This document shows, in pieces, positions 1 through 9,173 of a DNA stretch of 25,507 nt (its first letter is position 1; each line of letters begins with the position of its first letter). Source of the DNA: CAUTNH01 sp963543845 (GTDB lineage: Bacteria; Bacillota_I; Bacilli_A; Acholeplasmatales; Acholeplasmataceae); the NCBI GenBank assembly GCA_963543845.1, contig CAUUCL010000016.1, positions 1-25,507 of the forward strand, written 5' to 3'. The notes beneath the pieces are model-generated. The model saw nothing but the letters and a program-made list of their open reading frames with translations. It did not search any database and had not been told where the DNA came from. Made by a program: the position numbers and the translations under genes.

Positions 1-55
1 TGATGATACATCAATAATTGAAAGTTTTAGATCTGATTTAGATATATTAGTTTAG
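1..55 (+). CDS. 3' end of an unidentified gene (partial)
   Basis: An open frame enters from the left edge and ends at a TAG at 53-55, giving the C-terminal residues DDTSIIESFRSDLDILV. The terminator that follows at once supports this being the true end of a gene. Seventeen residues are too few to assign a family. In B. subtilis clpX lies next to tig, but it lies downstream, so nothing can be inferred from that. Confidence 0.5.
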   Translation, partial: DDTSIIESFRSDLDILV

Positions 56-70
56 GTATTTTAAATAATA

Positions 71-122
71 AAATGCTGCTTAAAAATCCGTTTTTAAAGG
101 GATTTTTAAGCAGCATTTTTTT
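71..122 (+). terminator. Strong intrinsic terminator upstream of tig
   Basis: A perfect 19-bp inverted repeat (71-89 with 100-118) has a 10-nt loop and runs into a T tract up to 122. It separates the upstream partial gene from the tig operon. The left arm begins with only three A residues, so it mainly serves the plus strand. Confidence 0.93.
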
Positions 123-174
123 ATTCTTTATAAGTGTTTAGATATAATCTAAAAAAAGTAATATTTTTCTACTG

Positions 175-183
175 TGTTATAAT
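175..183 (+). promoter_or_regulatory. Extended -10 promoter for the tig operon
   Basis: The sequence TGTTATAAT is a perfect extended -10 element (TGn plus TATAAT at 178-183). No convincing -35 hexamer lies 16-18 bp upstream, as expected for an extended -10 promoter. Transcription would start near 190, between this box and the Shine-Dalgarno sequence at 207-212. Confidence 0.75.
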
Positions 184-218
184 ACATGTTAGGTATAAAA
201 GAAAAAAAGGAGCATAAC

Positions 219-1544
219 ATGAAATTTAAATCAACAAATAAAAAAACAAAAAGCAATGAGGTTGAATACACCTATACAATATCTGTAGAGAATCTAGATG
301 AGGCTAAAAATATTGCTTATGAGAATCAATTTAAAAAAGATTTTGAGGCTAAAGGATTTAGAAAAGGCCAAGCCCCAAGAAATATATTTGAAAAAGTAAA
401 AGGCCATAATGTTTTACAAGTTGAGGCTATTAATGTTTTATTTGAAGAATGTTTTAAAGATATTTTAAAGAAAAGTGAATATATTGTTGTAGGTCATCCA
501 AGTGTTAGTATTGATGAAAAACTAATTGCTGGTGGAAATATTATTCTATCTCCATTTGAGCTAAAACTACTAGTTCCAATTAAGCCAGATGTTGAGCTTG
601 GAAAGTATAAAAAAGTTGAGATTAAAGGAAAAGATTTAAAAGTATCTCAAAAACAAGTAAAAGATAGAATCGATGAAAGGTTAAAAAAAGATACTTTCTT
701 AAAACCAAAAGCAAGTGGTAAGGCTGTTGAAAGCGGCGATACTGCAATTATTGATTTTGAAGGGTTTAACAATGGTGTTCCATTTGAAGGTGGAAAGGCT
801 TCAAGTTTTTCTTTAAAAATCGGATCTGGACAATTTATTCCAGGATTTGAAGATCAAATAATCGGAAAAAATGTCAATGATGAATTTGATGTAAATGTTA
901 CTTTTCCAAAAGAGTATTTTGAAAAAACTCTTGCAGGAAAACCAGTTGTTTTTAAGGTGAAAGTTTTAGATATCAAAGTTGAGGAAAAACCAAAATTTGA
1001 TGATGAGTATGTTAAAGGCTTAAAAATTAAGGGAGTATCAACTAAAGATGAATATCAAAAACATGTTGAAGCGGAAATTTTAAAAGAGTTAGAACTTGCT
1101 GAAAAAAGAAGAGTTCAAGAAGCAGTTGTTGATATTGTTGCAAAAGAGGCCAAAATTGATATTCACCCAGCAATGATTGAATATGATGTTTTAAGACAAA
1201 AAGAAGAGGCTAAAGCGCAAGCAAGCCAATATGGTATTCCATTTGAGACGTATCTTACATATCTTGGTAAAAAAGAAGATGAATTTGAAAAAGATTTAAA
1301 GGTTAATTCTGAAAGATCAATTAGAATAAGTCTTGCATTATCTAAAATAATTGAAGTTGAAAATATTACCGCAAGCAAGGAAGAAGTAGATAAAAAATAC
1401 GACGAAATTGCTAAGGCTTATGGTAAAACACCAGCTGAGATTAAAAAACAATACGATAAAGAAATGATAGAAAGTGATATTAAGTTTCAAAAGGTTTATG
1501 ACCTTTTATTAAAAGAGGCAAAAATAATCAAAGAAACTAAATAA
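219..1544 (+). CDS. tig: Trigger factor, ribosome-associated chaperone and prolyl isomerase
   Basis: Trigger factor binds the ribosomal exit tunnel and shields nascent chains. The 441-residue protein has the usual three parts. The N-terminal ribosome-binding domain carries the signature loop GFRKGQAP at residues 46-53 (E. coli GFRKGKVP). An FKBP-type isomerase domain lies at about 163-255, with segments such as FIPGFEDQIIG and AGKPVVFKVKVLDI. A helical C-terminal chaperone domain follows. The start chosen is the ATG at 219 because AAGGAG at 207-212 sits 6 bp before it. An in-frame ATG at 186 lies only 2 bp past the -10 box, upstream of the likely transcription start. It is the first gene of the lon-engB-degV-valS-folC run, and lon follows 14 bp later. 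Confidence 0.97.
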   Translation: MKFKSTNKKTKSNEVEYTYTISVENLDEAKNIAYENQFKKDFEAKGFRKGQAPRNIFEKVKGHNVLQVEAINVLFEECFKDILKKSEYIVVGHPSVSIDEKLIAGGNIILSPFELKLLVPIKPDVELGKYKKVEIKGKDLKVSQKQVKDRIDERLKKDTFLKPKASGKAVESGDTAIIDFEGFNNGVPFEGGKASSFSLKIGSGQFIPGFEDQIIGKNVNDEFDVNVTFPKEYFEKTLAGKPVVFKVKVLDIKVEEKPKFDDEYVKGLKIKGVSTKDEYQKHVEAEILKELELAEKRRVQEAVVDIVAKEAKIDIHPAMIEYDVLRQKEEAKAQASQYGIPFETYLTYLGKKEDEFEKDLKVNSERSIRISLALSKIIEVENITASKEEVDKKYDEIAKAYGKTPAEIKKQYDKEMIESDIKFQKVYDLLLKEAKIIKETK

Positions 1545-1558
1545 TAAGGAGTGATTTA

Positions 1559-3922
1559 ATGGCTGAAAAGCTAGAAGGACAAACACCTGAATATAGTGAA
1601 AGTTTTCCAATAAGACCAGTTGTTGCTTTAAGAAACCTTTGCCCTATTCCTGATAATAAAATTAGATTTGAAGCAGGAAGGGAAAAAAGTATTGAAGCAC
1701 TTCTTGTTGCCGAGAAAAATTTTCATAAAGAAGTAATATTGCTGCTTCAAAAAAATGAAGCAGATGAAAATCCTAATCCTGATGAACTACATGAATATGG
1801 TGTTTTAGGTGTTATTGATTTTAAAATAAAACAACCAAGTGATAATTATAAAATTAGAATTACAGCTCTTAAAAGAATTAAAATTCATAGAGTATTATCA
1901 GATGCTAAATATCTAGCAGCTCAATATGAGATTGCAAGTGATTATCAAAGTGATCCAAGTGGTGTTAAGGTTTTAATTTCAATGATAAATAAAGAATTAG
2001 AACAAAATGCTAAGAATTATATTGAAGGAGTTTCTACATTAACTAACATTAAAGCAGAAACAGATCCTGATATTATGGCTAATATGATTATGTTTAATTT
2101 AAAATCAATATCTGAAAAAGATAAGTATCATTTTTTAAGTATTGATGATTTAAACAAAAGATTAGATTTTCTTTTAAAAACACTTCGTCAGCTTATGATG
2201 TATCGTGAGCTTGAGCAAAAAATTAATCAATCAGTTGATGAGGCACTTGCCAAAAATCAAAAAGAGTATTATCTAAGGGAAAAAATTAGAGCTATTCAAG
2301 ATGAACTTGGAGATAGAACATCAAGAGAAGATGATATTGAAAAGTTTAAGAAAAAAATGAATGATTCTAAAATGCCAGATGCCGTTAAATCAAAGATGAA
2401 CGATGAGATAAATCGCTATCTTGCAACTCCTTCAATGTCTAGTGAGGCAGGAGTTATAAGAAGTTATCTTGAATTTGCAACTAATCTTCCATGGTCTTAT
2501 GAGACTGAAGATAGTAAAGATATTAAAATTGCATCAAAAATTTTAGATGAAAGTCATTATGGATTAAAAAAACCAAAAGAGAGAATTCTTGAATATCTTG
2601 CAGTAAAAATAAAGACAATGAAAAACCCACAATCGATTATTTGTTTTGTAGGTCCCCCAGGAGTTGGTAAAACATCTCTTGCCTTTTCAATTGCGAAAGC
2701 ACTTAATAAAAAAATGGTTAAAATGTCGCTTGGCGGAACAAGAGATGAAGCGGAGATAAGAGGTCATAGAAGAACATATGTTGGAGCTATGCCAGGTAGA
2801 ATTTTAAAAAATATGGAAAAAGCAGGCTGTGTAAATCCACTTTTTTTACTTGATGAAGTAGATAAAATGGCTCAGTCAAATCAAGGCGATCCAATTTCTG
2901 CTCTTCTTGAAGTTTTAGATCCTGAGCAAAATTTTAGATTTTCAGATAACTACCTAGAAGAGCCATATGATTTATCAAAAGTTTTATTTATAACAACTGC
3001 TAACTATATTGAAAATATTCCAGAGCCTTTAAAAGATAGAATGGAAATAATTGAGCTTTCAAGCTATACAGAAATTGAAAAGTTTCATATTGCTAAGAAA
3101 TATTTAGTTAAAAAATCACTTGAAGAACATGGTTTAAAAGATGATGAGTTTGAAATTTCTGATGAGATGATTTATCTTTTAATAAGACACTACACAAGAG
3201 AAGCAGGTGTAAGACAGCTTTCAAGATTAATTGATTCTCTTGTAAGAAAAACAATTAAATCTCAACTTGAAAAGAAAATTGAAAAGGCTGTAATTGATGA
3301 AAAATTAGTTGAAAAATATCTTGGACCTAAAATTTTCGATCATAATCATGCAAAGGAAAAAGATAGAATTGGGGTTGTAACAGGTCTTGCTTATACTCAA
3401 TATGGTGGAGATACACTAGATGTTGAAATCGCAAAATTTCCAGGAAAAGGAAATATTTTAATTACTGGAAAACTGGGAGAGGTAATGAAAGAGAGTGCTC
3501 TTACAGCATTTTCATATGTTAAATCAATTTGCAATAGCAAGAAAATCAATCCTGAAATATTTTCTAAAAATGATTTTCATATTCACGTTCCAGAAGGAGC
3601 AGTTCCAAAAGATGGCCCATCTGCGGGTATTACATTAGCTACTGCTATTTACTCACTTGTTAAGGGTGAGAAAGTATCAAAAGAAGTTGGTATGACAGGT
3701 GAGATAACCCTAACTGGGAATATTCTTCCAATTGGTGGTTTAAGAGAAAAATCAATCGCAGCCCATAGGTCTGGTCTTAAGAAAATTTTAATTCCGTTTG
3801 ATAATAAAAAAGATTTATTTGAAGTTCCAGATGAGGTTAAAAAAGATTTAAAAATTGTTCCTGTTAAAACGTTAGATGAAGTTTTTAAAAATGCAATTTT
3901 GAAAAATGACAAAATATCTTAA
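1559..3922 (+). CDS. lon: ATP-dependent protease Lon (LonA)
   Basis: Lon is a cytosolic AAA+ serine protease that degrades misfolded and regulatory proteins. The 787-residue product is of normal LonA length. It has an N-terminal substrate-binding domain (about 1-210) and a coiled helical linker containing YYLREKIRAIQDELG. The AAA module has Walker A GPPGVGKT at residues 365-372 and Walker B LFLLDEVDK. The C-terminal protease domain has catalytic Ser688 in PKDGPSAG and Lys731 in IGGLREKS, spaced 43 residues apart as in E. coli Lon (S679/K722). A near-ideal ribosome site, AAGGAGTGAT at 1546-1555, precedes the ATG. The stop lies inside the start of engB (17-bp overlap), indicating translational coupling. 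Confidence 0.98.
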   Translation: MAEKLEGQTPEYSESFPIRPVVALRNLCPIPDNKIRFEAGREKSIEALLVAEKNFHKEVILLLQKNEADENPNPDELHEYGVLGVIDFKIKQPSDNYKIRITALKRIKIHRVLSDAKYLAAQYEIASDYQSDPSGVKVLISMINKELEQNAKNYIEGVSTLTNIKAETDPDIMANMIMFNLKSISEKDKYHFLSIDDLNKRLDFLLKTLRQLMMYRELEQKINQSVDEALAKNQKEYYLREKIRAIQDELGDRTSREDDIEKFKKKMNDSKMPDAVKSKMNDEINRYLATPSMSSEAGVIRSYLEFATNLPWSYETEDSKDIKIASKILDESHYGLKKPKERILEYLAVKIKTMKNPQSIICFVGPPGVGKTSLAFSIAKALNKKMVKMSLGGTRDEAEIRGHRRTYVGAMPGRILKNMEKAGCVNPLFLLDEVDKMAQSNQGDPISALLEVLDPEQNFRFSDNYLEEPYDLSKVLFITTANYIENIPEPLKDRMEIIELSSYTEIEKFHIAKKYLVKKSLEEHGLKDDEFEISDEMIYLLIRHYTREAGVRQLSRLIDSLVRKTIKSQLEKKIEKAVIDEKLVEKYLGPKIFDHNHAKEKDRIGVVTGLAYTQYGGDTLDVEIAKFPGKGNILITGKLGEVMKESALTAFSYVKSICNSKKINPEIFSKNDFHIHVPEGAVPKDGPSAGITLATAIYSLVKGEKVSKEVGMTGEITLTGNILPIGGLREKSIAAHRSGLKKILIPFDNKKDLFEVPDEVKKDLKIVPVKTLDEVFKNAILKNDKIS

Positions 3923-4469
3923 AGGTATTTACTCAAGTAGTGATTTTTTTGAATTTGATAAAAAGATAGTACTTTTTCTTGGAAGAAGTAATGTTGGAAA
4001 GTCTTCTTTAATAAATTCATTGCTTAAAAAAAACCTTGCTAAAACATCATCTGTTCCTGGAAAGACAGTTGCAGTTCACATATTTTTACTAGATGAGATA
4101 TACCTTATTGACCTGCCAGGTTATGGATATGCTAAAAGGTCACATAGTGAAATTGATAAATTTGCTACTCTTTCAACTGAGTTTATGAATTTTGCTAAAA
4201 AATATGAACCATTATGTCTTTTGCTAGTTGATTCAAAAGTAGGAATTACCAAAGATGATTTTTTAGCTATTGAATATTTAAAAAATAATAATTTTAATTT
4301 TTATATAGTTTTAACAAAAACTGATAAGACAAATCAGAGCTTACTTTATAAAAGCAGAAAAGAAGTTGAAAAAGTAACATTAAATTATTTTGAAACATCT
4401 TCTTTTAAAAATAGAGGTATTGATAAATTAAGAGAAAAAATATCGCAATTATTAGGAGTGATAAAATGA
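3906..4469 (+). CDS. engB: Ribosome-biogenesis GTPase EngB (YsxC/YihA)
   Basis: EngB is a small GTPase needed for 50S ribosomal subunit assembly. The 187-residue protein has G1 GRSNVGKS at residues 26-33, the family-specific SSVPGKT switch region, G3 DLPGYGYAK, G4 TKTDK and a G5-like TSSF. These identify EngB rather than Era or Der, and the length is normal. The start ATG lies inside the last codons of lon, as expected for coupled translation. The gene ends in TGA, which overlaps the ATG of the next gene (ATGA), showing that TGA is read as a stop. The lonA-ysxC order is conserved in Bacilli. Confidence 0.96.
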   Translation: MTKYLKGIYSSSDFFEFDKKIVLFLGRSNVGKSSLINSLLKKNLAKTSSVPGKTVAVHIFLLDEIYLIDLPGYGYAKRSHSEIDKFATLSTEFMNFAKKYEPLCLLLVDSKVGITKDDFLAIEYLKNNNFNFYIVLTKTDKTNQSLLYKSRKEVEKVTLNYFETSSFKNRGIDKLREKISQLLGVIK

Positions 4470-5362
4470 GAAAAGTAGTGATTTTTACAGACTCTACTTC
4501 AGATTTAACCAAAGAGTTATATGAAAAATACGATATTAAAGTAATTCCATTTTTAGTTAACTTTGGTGATGATGTATATAAAGATGGAATAGAAATTGAT
4601 GTTGATAAACTAGAAAAACTAATAAATGATAATAAACATAAAAAAATAATGCCATCAACAGCAGCGCCAGGACCTGATTTATATAAAATGTACTTTGATG
4701 AGTATTTAGAAAAAGATTATGATATTTTATTTGTTGGTATTGGCGATAAGTTATCATCTGGATATAAAAATGTAAGTTTTGTAAATACAATGATCGAAAA
4801 AGATAGACTTTTTGTAGTTGATTCAATGAATTTATCATCTGGAATTGGTTTACAAGCAATAAATGCTGCTATTTTGCGCGATAGCGGAAAATCAGCAAAG
4901 GAAATATATGATGAGCTTACTAAAAGAGCAAAAAATGTATTTTCAAACTTTTCGGTTTTCACATTTGATTATTTAAAAAAAGGTGGAAGAGTAACAGCTA
5001 CTAAAGCATTTTTTGCCACACTTTTTAAAATAAAACCAATTCTTGGTGTAAGAGAAGGTCTTTTAAAAGTTAGAAAACTTTCAAAAGGTAAGTTTATAAA
5101 TTCATTGAATTTTCAAATCGAAGAGTTAAAATTCCATGTTGAGCATAACAATGTTTTAATGGACAGAGTTTTTATAACTCATTTTAACAGTGACGCAGTT
5201 GATTATTTTAAAGAAGAAATTATAAAACTTGGATTTAAAGAGGATAATATTTTAATTACAAAATGTGGTGCGGTTATTGGCTCTCATAGTGGTCCTGGAA
5301 CACTTGGACTTTTATATGAGGTTAAAGATGGCACTTTAGAGTATATAAAAGAAGTGGAATAA
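4466..5362 (+). CDS. DegV/FakB family fatty-acid-binding protein
   Basis: DegV proteins bind a fatty acid in a deep pocket; characterised members (FakB) present it to fatty acid kinase FakA for phospholipid synthesis. The 298-residue protein has the family marks: FTDSTSDL at the N-terminus (residues 7-14), GDKLSSGYKN in the middle, FDYLKKGGRV before the second domain, and GSHSGPGTLGLLY near the C-terminus. The start codon overlaps the engB stop (ATGA), and AGGAGTG at 4454-4460 provides a good ribosome site. No fakA partner is visible in the window, so the FakB role is inferred from family membership. It is not part of this locus in B. subtilis. Confidence 0.92.
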   Translation: MRKVVIFTDSTSDLTKELYEKYDIKVIPFLVNFGDDVYKDGIEIDVDKLEKLINDNKHKKIMPSTAAPGPDLYKMYFDEYLEKDYDILFVGIGDKLSSGYKNVSFVNTMIEKDRLFVVDSMNLSSGIGLQAINAAILRDSGKSAKEIYDELTKRAKNVFSNFSVFTFDYLKKGGRVTATKAFFATLFKIKPILGVREGLLKVRKLSKGKFINSLNFQIEELKFHVEHNNVLMDRVFITHFNSDAVDYFKEEIIKLGFKEDNILITKCGAVIGSHSGPGTLGLLYEVKDGTLEYIKEVE

Positions 5363-7930
5363 TTGAAAGATAAATTTGATTTTTTAGAAACTGAAAAAAA
5401 TAGATACCTTAAATGGAAAGAAAATGGCTTTTTTGCATGCGATGAAAAAAGTATAAAAAAGCCTTTTACTCTTGTAATTCCACCGCCTAATGTAACAGGT
5501 AAACTTCACATAGGTCATGCTATTGATAATACTTTACAAGATATTATAATAAGAAAAAAAAGAATGGAAGGATATGATTGCTTATATCTTCCAGGAACAG
5601 ATCATGCAGGAATTGCAACACAGGCTAAAATAGATAACCTATTAAAAGAAAAAGGAACTACAAGATATGAAATAGGAAGGGAAAACTTTTTAAAAGAAGC
5701 ATTTAATTGGTCTTACAAATATCAAGATGAAATCTACAAGCAATGGCAAGCAATGGGGCTTTCTGTTGATTATTCAAAGATAAGATTTACGCTTGATGAG
5801 GGCTTATCAGATGCGGTTTTTTATGTGTTTAAAAAACTTTATGATGAAAATCTTTTATACAGAGATTATAGGATAACTAACTTTGATGTTGAGGCTAAAA
5901 CCGCAATATCAAATATTGAAGTTATTTATAAAGAACAACTATCAAAACTATATTACATTAAATATCCATTTACTGATAATAGTGGAGAAGTTGTAATTGC
6001 TACAACAAGACCTGAGACAATGTTTGCAGATCAGGCGTTAATGGTTAATCCAAATGATAGTAAAAAGAAAAAATATATTGGGAAAGAAGTTTTTATTCCA
6101 CTAACAAATAAAAAAATAAAAATAATTGCTGATGATTATGTTGATCCAAGTTTTGGAACTGGGGTTGTTAAAGTTACACCAGCACATGATCCTAATGATT
6201 TTTTAGTTGGAAAAAGACATAATTTAGATGCTCCTTTATGTATGAATGAAGATGGAACTATGAATGATTTAGCAAATAATTACAAGGGCCTTGATAGATT
6301 TTTATGCCGTGAGAGGGTTGTTAAGGATTTAAAAGAGAGTAATCTTTTAGAGAAAATAGAAGATTATAAAAACTCAGTCGGATATAGTGAAAGAACAAAC
6401 AGTGTTGTTGAGCCAAGATTGTCTTTGCAATGGTTTGTAAAAATGAAAGATCTATCAAAACTTGCAATAAATACAAAAGTAAAATTTTATCCAACATCTT
6501 TTAGAAAAAATTTTAATAACTGGCTAGAAAATTGCGAGGACTGGTGTATTAGTCGTCAGCTTTGGTGGGGACATAGAATCCCTGTTTGGTATGATAAAAA
6601 TGGAAATATAAAAGTATCGAAAGAAAAACCAGAAGGTGATTTTTATCAAGACGAAGATGTTTTAGATACTTGGTTTTCATCAGCTCTTTGGCCTTTCTCA
6701 ACTCTTGGTTTTCCAAGTAAAGATTCTAAACTTTTAAGAAGATACTATCCTACAAGTTTAATGATTACAGGCTATGATATTATGTTTTTCTGGGTTGCTA
6801 GAATGATTTTCCAAGGCAATAAATTTATGGGGGAAGATCCATTTAAAGAATGTCTTTTTCATGGTCTTATTAGAGCAAGCGATGGCCAAAAAATGTCTAA
6901 ATCACTTGGAAATGGAATCGATCCAATTGATATAATTAAAAAATATGGAACAGATTCATTAAGGTATTTTCTTGCTTCAAATTCAACTCCTGGGGTTGAT
7001 TTTAGATATGATGAGATAAAAGTTAGATCGTCATGGAATTTAATTAACAAGCTTTATAATATCGCAAGATTTATAATTTTAAATATTCCATCAATTAAAA
7101 ACTTAGATGATAAATTTAATGCTGAAAATATTTTTGATGAGTATATAATTGAAAAGTTAAATAATTTAATATCAGATGTTAACAAAAACTATGATGTTTA
7201 TATGTTTCAAGAAATTACAAAAGATATCTCTAATTTTATCTGGGATGATTTTGCAAGTGTCTACCTTGAAACATCTAAGTATTATCTTAAAGGTGAAAAT
7301 AGTTTAAATACATCTAAGATTTTAAAATATGTTTTAATTCAAATATTAAAACTTCTTCATCCAGTAATTCCGTTTGTCACAGATTATTTATATACTGAAA
7401 TAACAGATAAAGAGGATTTAATGATTTCATCATGGCCTAGCACATTAAAAAAATATAATCTTGATAAATGCCTTAAGATAAATGAGATAATTACCCTAAT
7501 AAGAAATACTAAGGCTGAGAATAATTTAAGCTTTAAAAATAAAATAGATGTTATTTTAGCAATCACTGATAAAAAAGATTTTAACCTATTTAAAAAGTAT
7601 AAAGATTTCTTAGTATTTTTTCTAAATCTAGAAAGTCTTGAGATTTTAAATCACAGTGAAAATAAGGAAGGATTCATTTTAAAATCTTATAAAGGTATTG
7701 ATTTATACTTTAAAAAGGAAATATTTGAGAAAAAAGACGATTTAGAAAATGATGCTATTAAAAAAAGAATCATAGTTTTAGAAAGTGAAATTTCAAGATC
7801 TGAGAAAATATTAGGAAATCCTAATTTTGTAAATAAAGCTAAAAAAGAAAAAGTACAAGAAGAAAGAGATAAACTAAAACTTTATAAAGATGAGCTTAGT
7901 AGTTTATTATTAAAGTTAAATGGAAAATAA
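5363..7930 (+). CDS. valS: Valyl-tRNA synthetase
   Basis: ValRS charges tRNA-Val and edits misactivated threonine. The 855-residue class I synthetase has HIGH (residues 49-52 in GKLHIGHA) and KMSKS (510-514 in DGQKMSKSLGN). The CP1 editing domain contains TTRPETMFAD and GTGVVKVTPAHDPND. The tRNA anticodon-binding region follows, then the C-terminal coiled coil (about 795-855) typical of bacterial ValRS. The start is a TTG that directly follows the TAA of the degV-family gene; no nearby ATG would keep the N-terminal WKENGFF segment. Only a weak ribosome site is seen, so reinitiation after the upstream gene is likely. The last 11 bp overlap folC, the same valS-folC order as in B. subtilis. Confidence 0.97.
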   Translation: MKDKFDFLETEKNRYLKWKENGFFACDEKSIKKPFTLVIPPPNVTGKLHIGHAIDNTLQDIIIRKKRMEGYDCLYLPGTDHAGIATQAKIDNLLKEKGTTRYEIGRENFLKEAFNWSYKYQDEIYKQWQAMGLSVDYSKIRFTLDEGLSDAVFYVFKKLYDENLLYRDYRITNFDVEAKTAISNIEVIYKEQLSKLYYIKYPFTDNSGEVVIATTRPETMFADQALMVNPNDSKKKKYIGKEVFIPLTNKKIKIIADDYVDPSFGTGVVKVTPAHDPNDFLVGKRHNLDAPLCMNEDGTMNDLANNYKGLDRFLCRERVVKDLKESNLLEKIEDYKNSVGYSERTNSVVEPRLSLQWFVKMKDLSKLAINTKVKFYPTSFRKNFNNWLENCEDWCISRQLWWGHRIPVWYDKNGNIKVSKEKPEGDFYQDEDVLDTWFSSALWPFSTLGFPSKDSKLLRRYYPTSLMITGYDIMFFWVARMIFQGNKFMGEDPFKECLFHGLIRASDGQKMSKSLGNGIDPIDIIKKYGTDSLRYFLASNSTPGVDFRYDEIKVRSSWNLINKLYNIARFIILNIPSIKNLDDKFNAENIFDEYIIEKLNNLISDVNKNYDVYMFQEITKDISNFIWDDFASVYLETSKYYLKGENSLNTSKILKYVLIQILKLLHPVIPFVTDYLYTEITDKEDLMISSWPSTLKKYNLDKCLKINEIITLIRNTKAENNLSFKNKIDVILAITDKKDFNLFKKYKDFLVFFLNLESLEILNHSENKEGFILKSYKGIDLYFKKEIFEKKDDLENDAIKKRIIVLESEISRSEKILGNPNFVNKAKKEKVQEERDKLKLYKDELSSLLLKLNGK

Positions 7931-9134
7931 CATATATAATTTAATTGATTATATTCAAAGGCGAAAAAAAAGTATCAAAGAAAATATAAAAGAGCGATTT
8001 TTAAACGCTCTTTTTGATTTTAAAATATCTTTTAAAAATATTCTATCATATCATATAACAGGAACAAATGGTAAGGGATCAACTGTTAAGTATCTAACTA
8101 AAATTCTTTCTAAAAATAATTTAAAAGTAGGATCTTTTATCTCACCTTATGTTTATAATTTTAATGAGAGAATTTCAATAAATGATGAAAATATAAAAGA
8201 TGATGATTTAGTAAAATATATTAGCATAATTTTAGAATATGAGAAAAAAATCTCTTATGAGTTTTCTTTTTTTGAAATTATTACCTTGATAGCTTTTATT
8301 TACTTTAAAGATAAATCGGTTGATGCAATTGTCATAGAAGTTGGAATCGGTGGGCTTTATGATATTACTAACTTAATAAATTATAAATACTCAGCCATAA
8401 CAAACATCTCATACGATCACCAAAATATACTTGGAAAAAAGCTAAATGATATTTTTTTAAATAAGCTTGGAATATTAAAACCACATCAAAAATTTATAAC
8501 AACAGTTGATAGAAAATATCATAAAAAAATAATTAAAAGAGCAAATCTTTTAAATTCATCGTATGAGCTAATCAGATTAGATAAAATAAAAATATTAAAT
8601 AAATCGCCTTATTCATATATTTATGATAATTTAAAAATCGAACTATCATCATATGCCGAATATGAGGTTTATAATTCTTTGCTTGCAGTTAAATTATTTT
8701 TAAAAGAATTTCCAAATTATGACATTAAAAAAATAAATGAAGCCCTTAAAACTACTGAACTTTTAGGAAGGTTTGAAATATATAAAAACTATATTTTAGA
8801 TGGAGCGCATAATAAAGCAGGCCTAGAGGCTTTTTTTAAGAGCCTTAAAAATAAGTATAAAATAGGTGATTTAGAAATAATATATTCGATATTAGATGGT
8901 AAAGATGCAAGAAAAAATATAAGTGTTATAAATAAGTATTTTAAAAAATCTAATTATTTAATATTCTCTGATCCTAGATGTTTAAACCCAGATAATTTGC
9001 CTTCTAATTTTAAAAGTGATGTATTAAAAAACGATCAAGAATTAAAAGATTATTTAGCTAAAAATGAAAATGAAAAAATAGTAGTTACAGGTTCAATTCA
9101 TCTTTTAGGATATATAAAGAAATACTTAAAGTAA
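7920..9134 (+). CDS. folC: Folylpolyglutamate synthase / dihydrofolate synthase
   Basis: FolC is a Mur-ligase-like enzyme that adds glutamate to folates, and in bifunctional members also to dihydropteroate. The 404-residue protein shows the P-loop GTNGKGST at residues 48-55 and the FISPYVYNFNERI segment. It also has EVGIGGLYDITN (usually EVGLGGRLDATN, so the Arg is replaced by Leu) and a C-terminal DGAHNKAG at 294-301. It begins inside valS (11-bp overlap) with no clear ribosome site, consistent with coupling. Whether both activities are present cannot be told; no other folate genes are in the window. A terminator-like hairpin lies within its first 100 bases (7988-8015). Confidence 0.94.
   Translation: MENNIYNLIDYIQRRKKSIKENIKERFLNALFDFKISFKNILSYHITGTNGKGSTVKYLTKILSKNNLKVGSFISPYVYNFNERISINDENIKDDDLVKYISIILEYEKKISYEFSFFEIITLIAFIYFKDKSVDAIVIEVGIGGLYDITNLINYKYSAITNISYDHQNILGKKLNDIFLNKLGILKPHQKFITTVDRKYHKKIIKRANLLNSSYELIRLDKIKILNKSPYSYIYDNLKIELSSYAEYEVYNSLLAVKLFLKEFPNYDIKKINEALKTTELLGRFEIYKNYILDGAHNKAGLEAFFKSLKNKYKIGDLEIIYSILDGKDARKNISVINKYFKKSNYLIFSDPRCLNPDNLPSNFKSDVLKNDQELKDYLAKNENEKIVVTGSIHLLGYIKKYLK
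7988..8015 (+). terminator. Terminator-like hairpin inside the 5' end of folC
   Basis: A perfect 9-bp inverted repeat, AAAAGAGCG (7988-7996) with CGCTCTTTT (8006-8014), has a 9-nt loop and ends in five T residues. It looks like a weak intrinsic terminator but lies in codons 23-32 of folC. It could reduce transcription of folC and radC relative to valS, or it could be a chance product of coding A/T runs. Confidence 0.4.
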
Positions 9135-9142
9135 AATTTAAA

Positions 9143-9173
9143 AAACTATCTAATATATAATTGGTGATAGTTT
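9143..9173 (+). promoter_or_regulatory. radC start region: possible -10 box inside an inverted repeat
   Basis: TATAAT at 9156-9161 lies 10 bp before the TTG start of radC. It sits inside an 8-bp inverted repeat (AAACTATC 9143-9150 with GATAGTTT 9166-9173, loop 15 nt) whose right arm includes the first bases of the TTG. A GGTGAT at 9163-9168 may be the ribosome site. No good -35 was found. The hairpin is A/T-rich and weak. Confidence 0.35.

Noticed and set aside
186..218. An upstream in-frame ATG at 186 as the start of tig
   Set aside because: It lies 2 bp past the -10 box, before the expected transcription start, and has no ribosome site; the ATG at 219 has AAGGAG 6 bp upstream and gives a normal trigger factor N-terminus.
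4466..4469. TGA read as tryptophan (Mycoplasma-type code)
   Set aside because: TGA ends engB, rnj and obgE exactly where the families end, all conserved tryptophans are TGG, and no gene needs TGA read-through.
4557..4962. Minus-strand open frames across the degV-family gene
   Set aside because: They overlap a well-supported gene, have low-complexity or unfamiliar products and no ribosome sites; they are antisense shadows.
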